From Clostridia bacterium (lineage in GTDB: Bacteria; Bacillota; Clostridia; Saccharofermentanales; UBA5734), in the NCBI GenBank assembly GCA_018056585.1, contig JAGPFK010000001.1, positions 1 through 24,298 on the forward strand: 24,298 nucleotides of DNA, written 5' to 3'. Shown here piece after piece: positions 24,259-24,298 of this stretch (position 1 is its first letter; every line of letters starts with the position of its first letter). The notes under the pieces are model-generated. The model was not told the origin of the DNA and made no database searches. It saw only the letters and a list, made by a program, of their open reading frames with translations. The position numbers and the translations under genes were made by a program.

Positions 24259-24298
24259 GTGAAAGAAAAAATATTATCTTTACTGCGATCGGAGGAAC
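24259..24298 (+). CDS. birA: Probable BirA biotin ligase/repressor, first codons only (3' end outside window)
   Basis: AAAGGGG (24245-24251) lies 7 nt before GTG 24259, which opens a frame VKEKILSLLRSEE running off the right edge. This resembles the N-terminal winged helix of the bifunctional BirA family (K-x-K-I-L-x-L-L), which attaches biotin to carboxylases and represses biotin genes. Only 13 residues are visible, so other proteins starting with a winged helix are possible. A neighbouring ATG at 24257 runs into TGA at once. Confidence 0.4.
   Translation, partial: MKEKILSLLRSEE

Noticed and set aside
24231..24264. Repeat CTGATGTGA near the end of the DUF4432 gene and before the last start codon
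   Set aside because: Nine bases, two copies, in stop/start sequence contexts. Too short to mean anything without more copies.

Overview
The window is a chromosomal segment of a low-to-moderate GC Gram-positive bacterium, most likely an endospore-forming member of the Clostridia. The reasons are the gene order S10-spc-alpha followed by ECF transporter genes and truA, strong AGGAGG-type ribosome binding sites before almost every gene, zinc-binding (Cys4) forms of S4, S14, L24, L36 and adenylate kinase, a KOW-domain protein after map, an L23 C-terminal tail and an enlarged L17 of the kind seen in Clostridia, and the end of a PdaA-type spore-cortex deacetylase at the left edge. I cannot name a genus from the sequence alone.

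Layout. 1-397: the end of pdaA. 398-720: no intact gene, but the minus strand carries a frameshifted C-terminal fragment of an unrecognised protein. 721-1027: a sigma-A-type promoter and a leader of about 270 nt with stem-loops, leading into the S10 cluster. 1028-9950 and on to 10414: rpsJ-rplC-rplD-rplW-rplB-rpsS-rplV-rpsC-rplP-rpmC-rpsQ, then rplN-rplX-rplE-rpsN-rpsH-rplF-rplR-rpsE-rpmD-rplO. 10417-13806: secY, adk, map, a KOW RNA-binding protein and infA. An internal extended -10 promoter at about 13857-13884 feeds rpmJ-rpsM-rpsK-rpsD-rpoA-rplQ (13954-17166). A terminator with a possible alternative antiterminator pairing lies at 17173-17250. It is followed by a single gene in which both ECF ATPases are fused (ecfA1-ecfA2) and by ecfT. 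A new promoter at about 19913-19942 starts a metabolic group: ROK-family glucokinase, truA, nicotinate phosphoribosyltransferase, a DUF4432/aldose-epimerase-like protein, and the first codons of a probable birA.

How it works together. The first 17 kb build and run the translation and export machinery: ribosomal proteins, SecYEG core, initiation factor 1, N-terminal methionine removal, AMP/ATP balance and the RNA polymerase alpha subunit. The ECF module (fused ATPases plus EcfT) energises vitamin-uptake S-components encoded elsewhere. The last operon joins sugar phosphorylation, tRNA pseudouridylation and NAD/biotin-related functions.

Most of the window is conserved housekeeping DNA. I see no phage, CRISPR or new defence system. 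The points most worth a second look are the fused ECF ATPase, the attenuator-like structure in front of it, the extra domains on L22 and L17, the minus-strand remnant at the S10 breakpoint, and several strong stem-loops between genes of the ribosomal operon.
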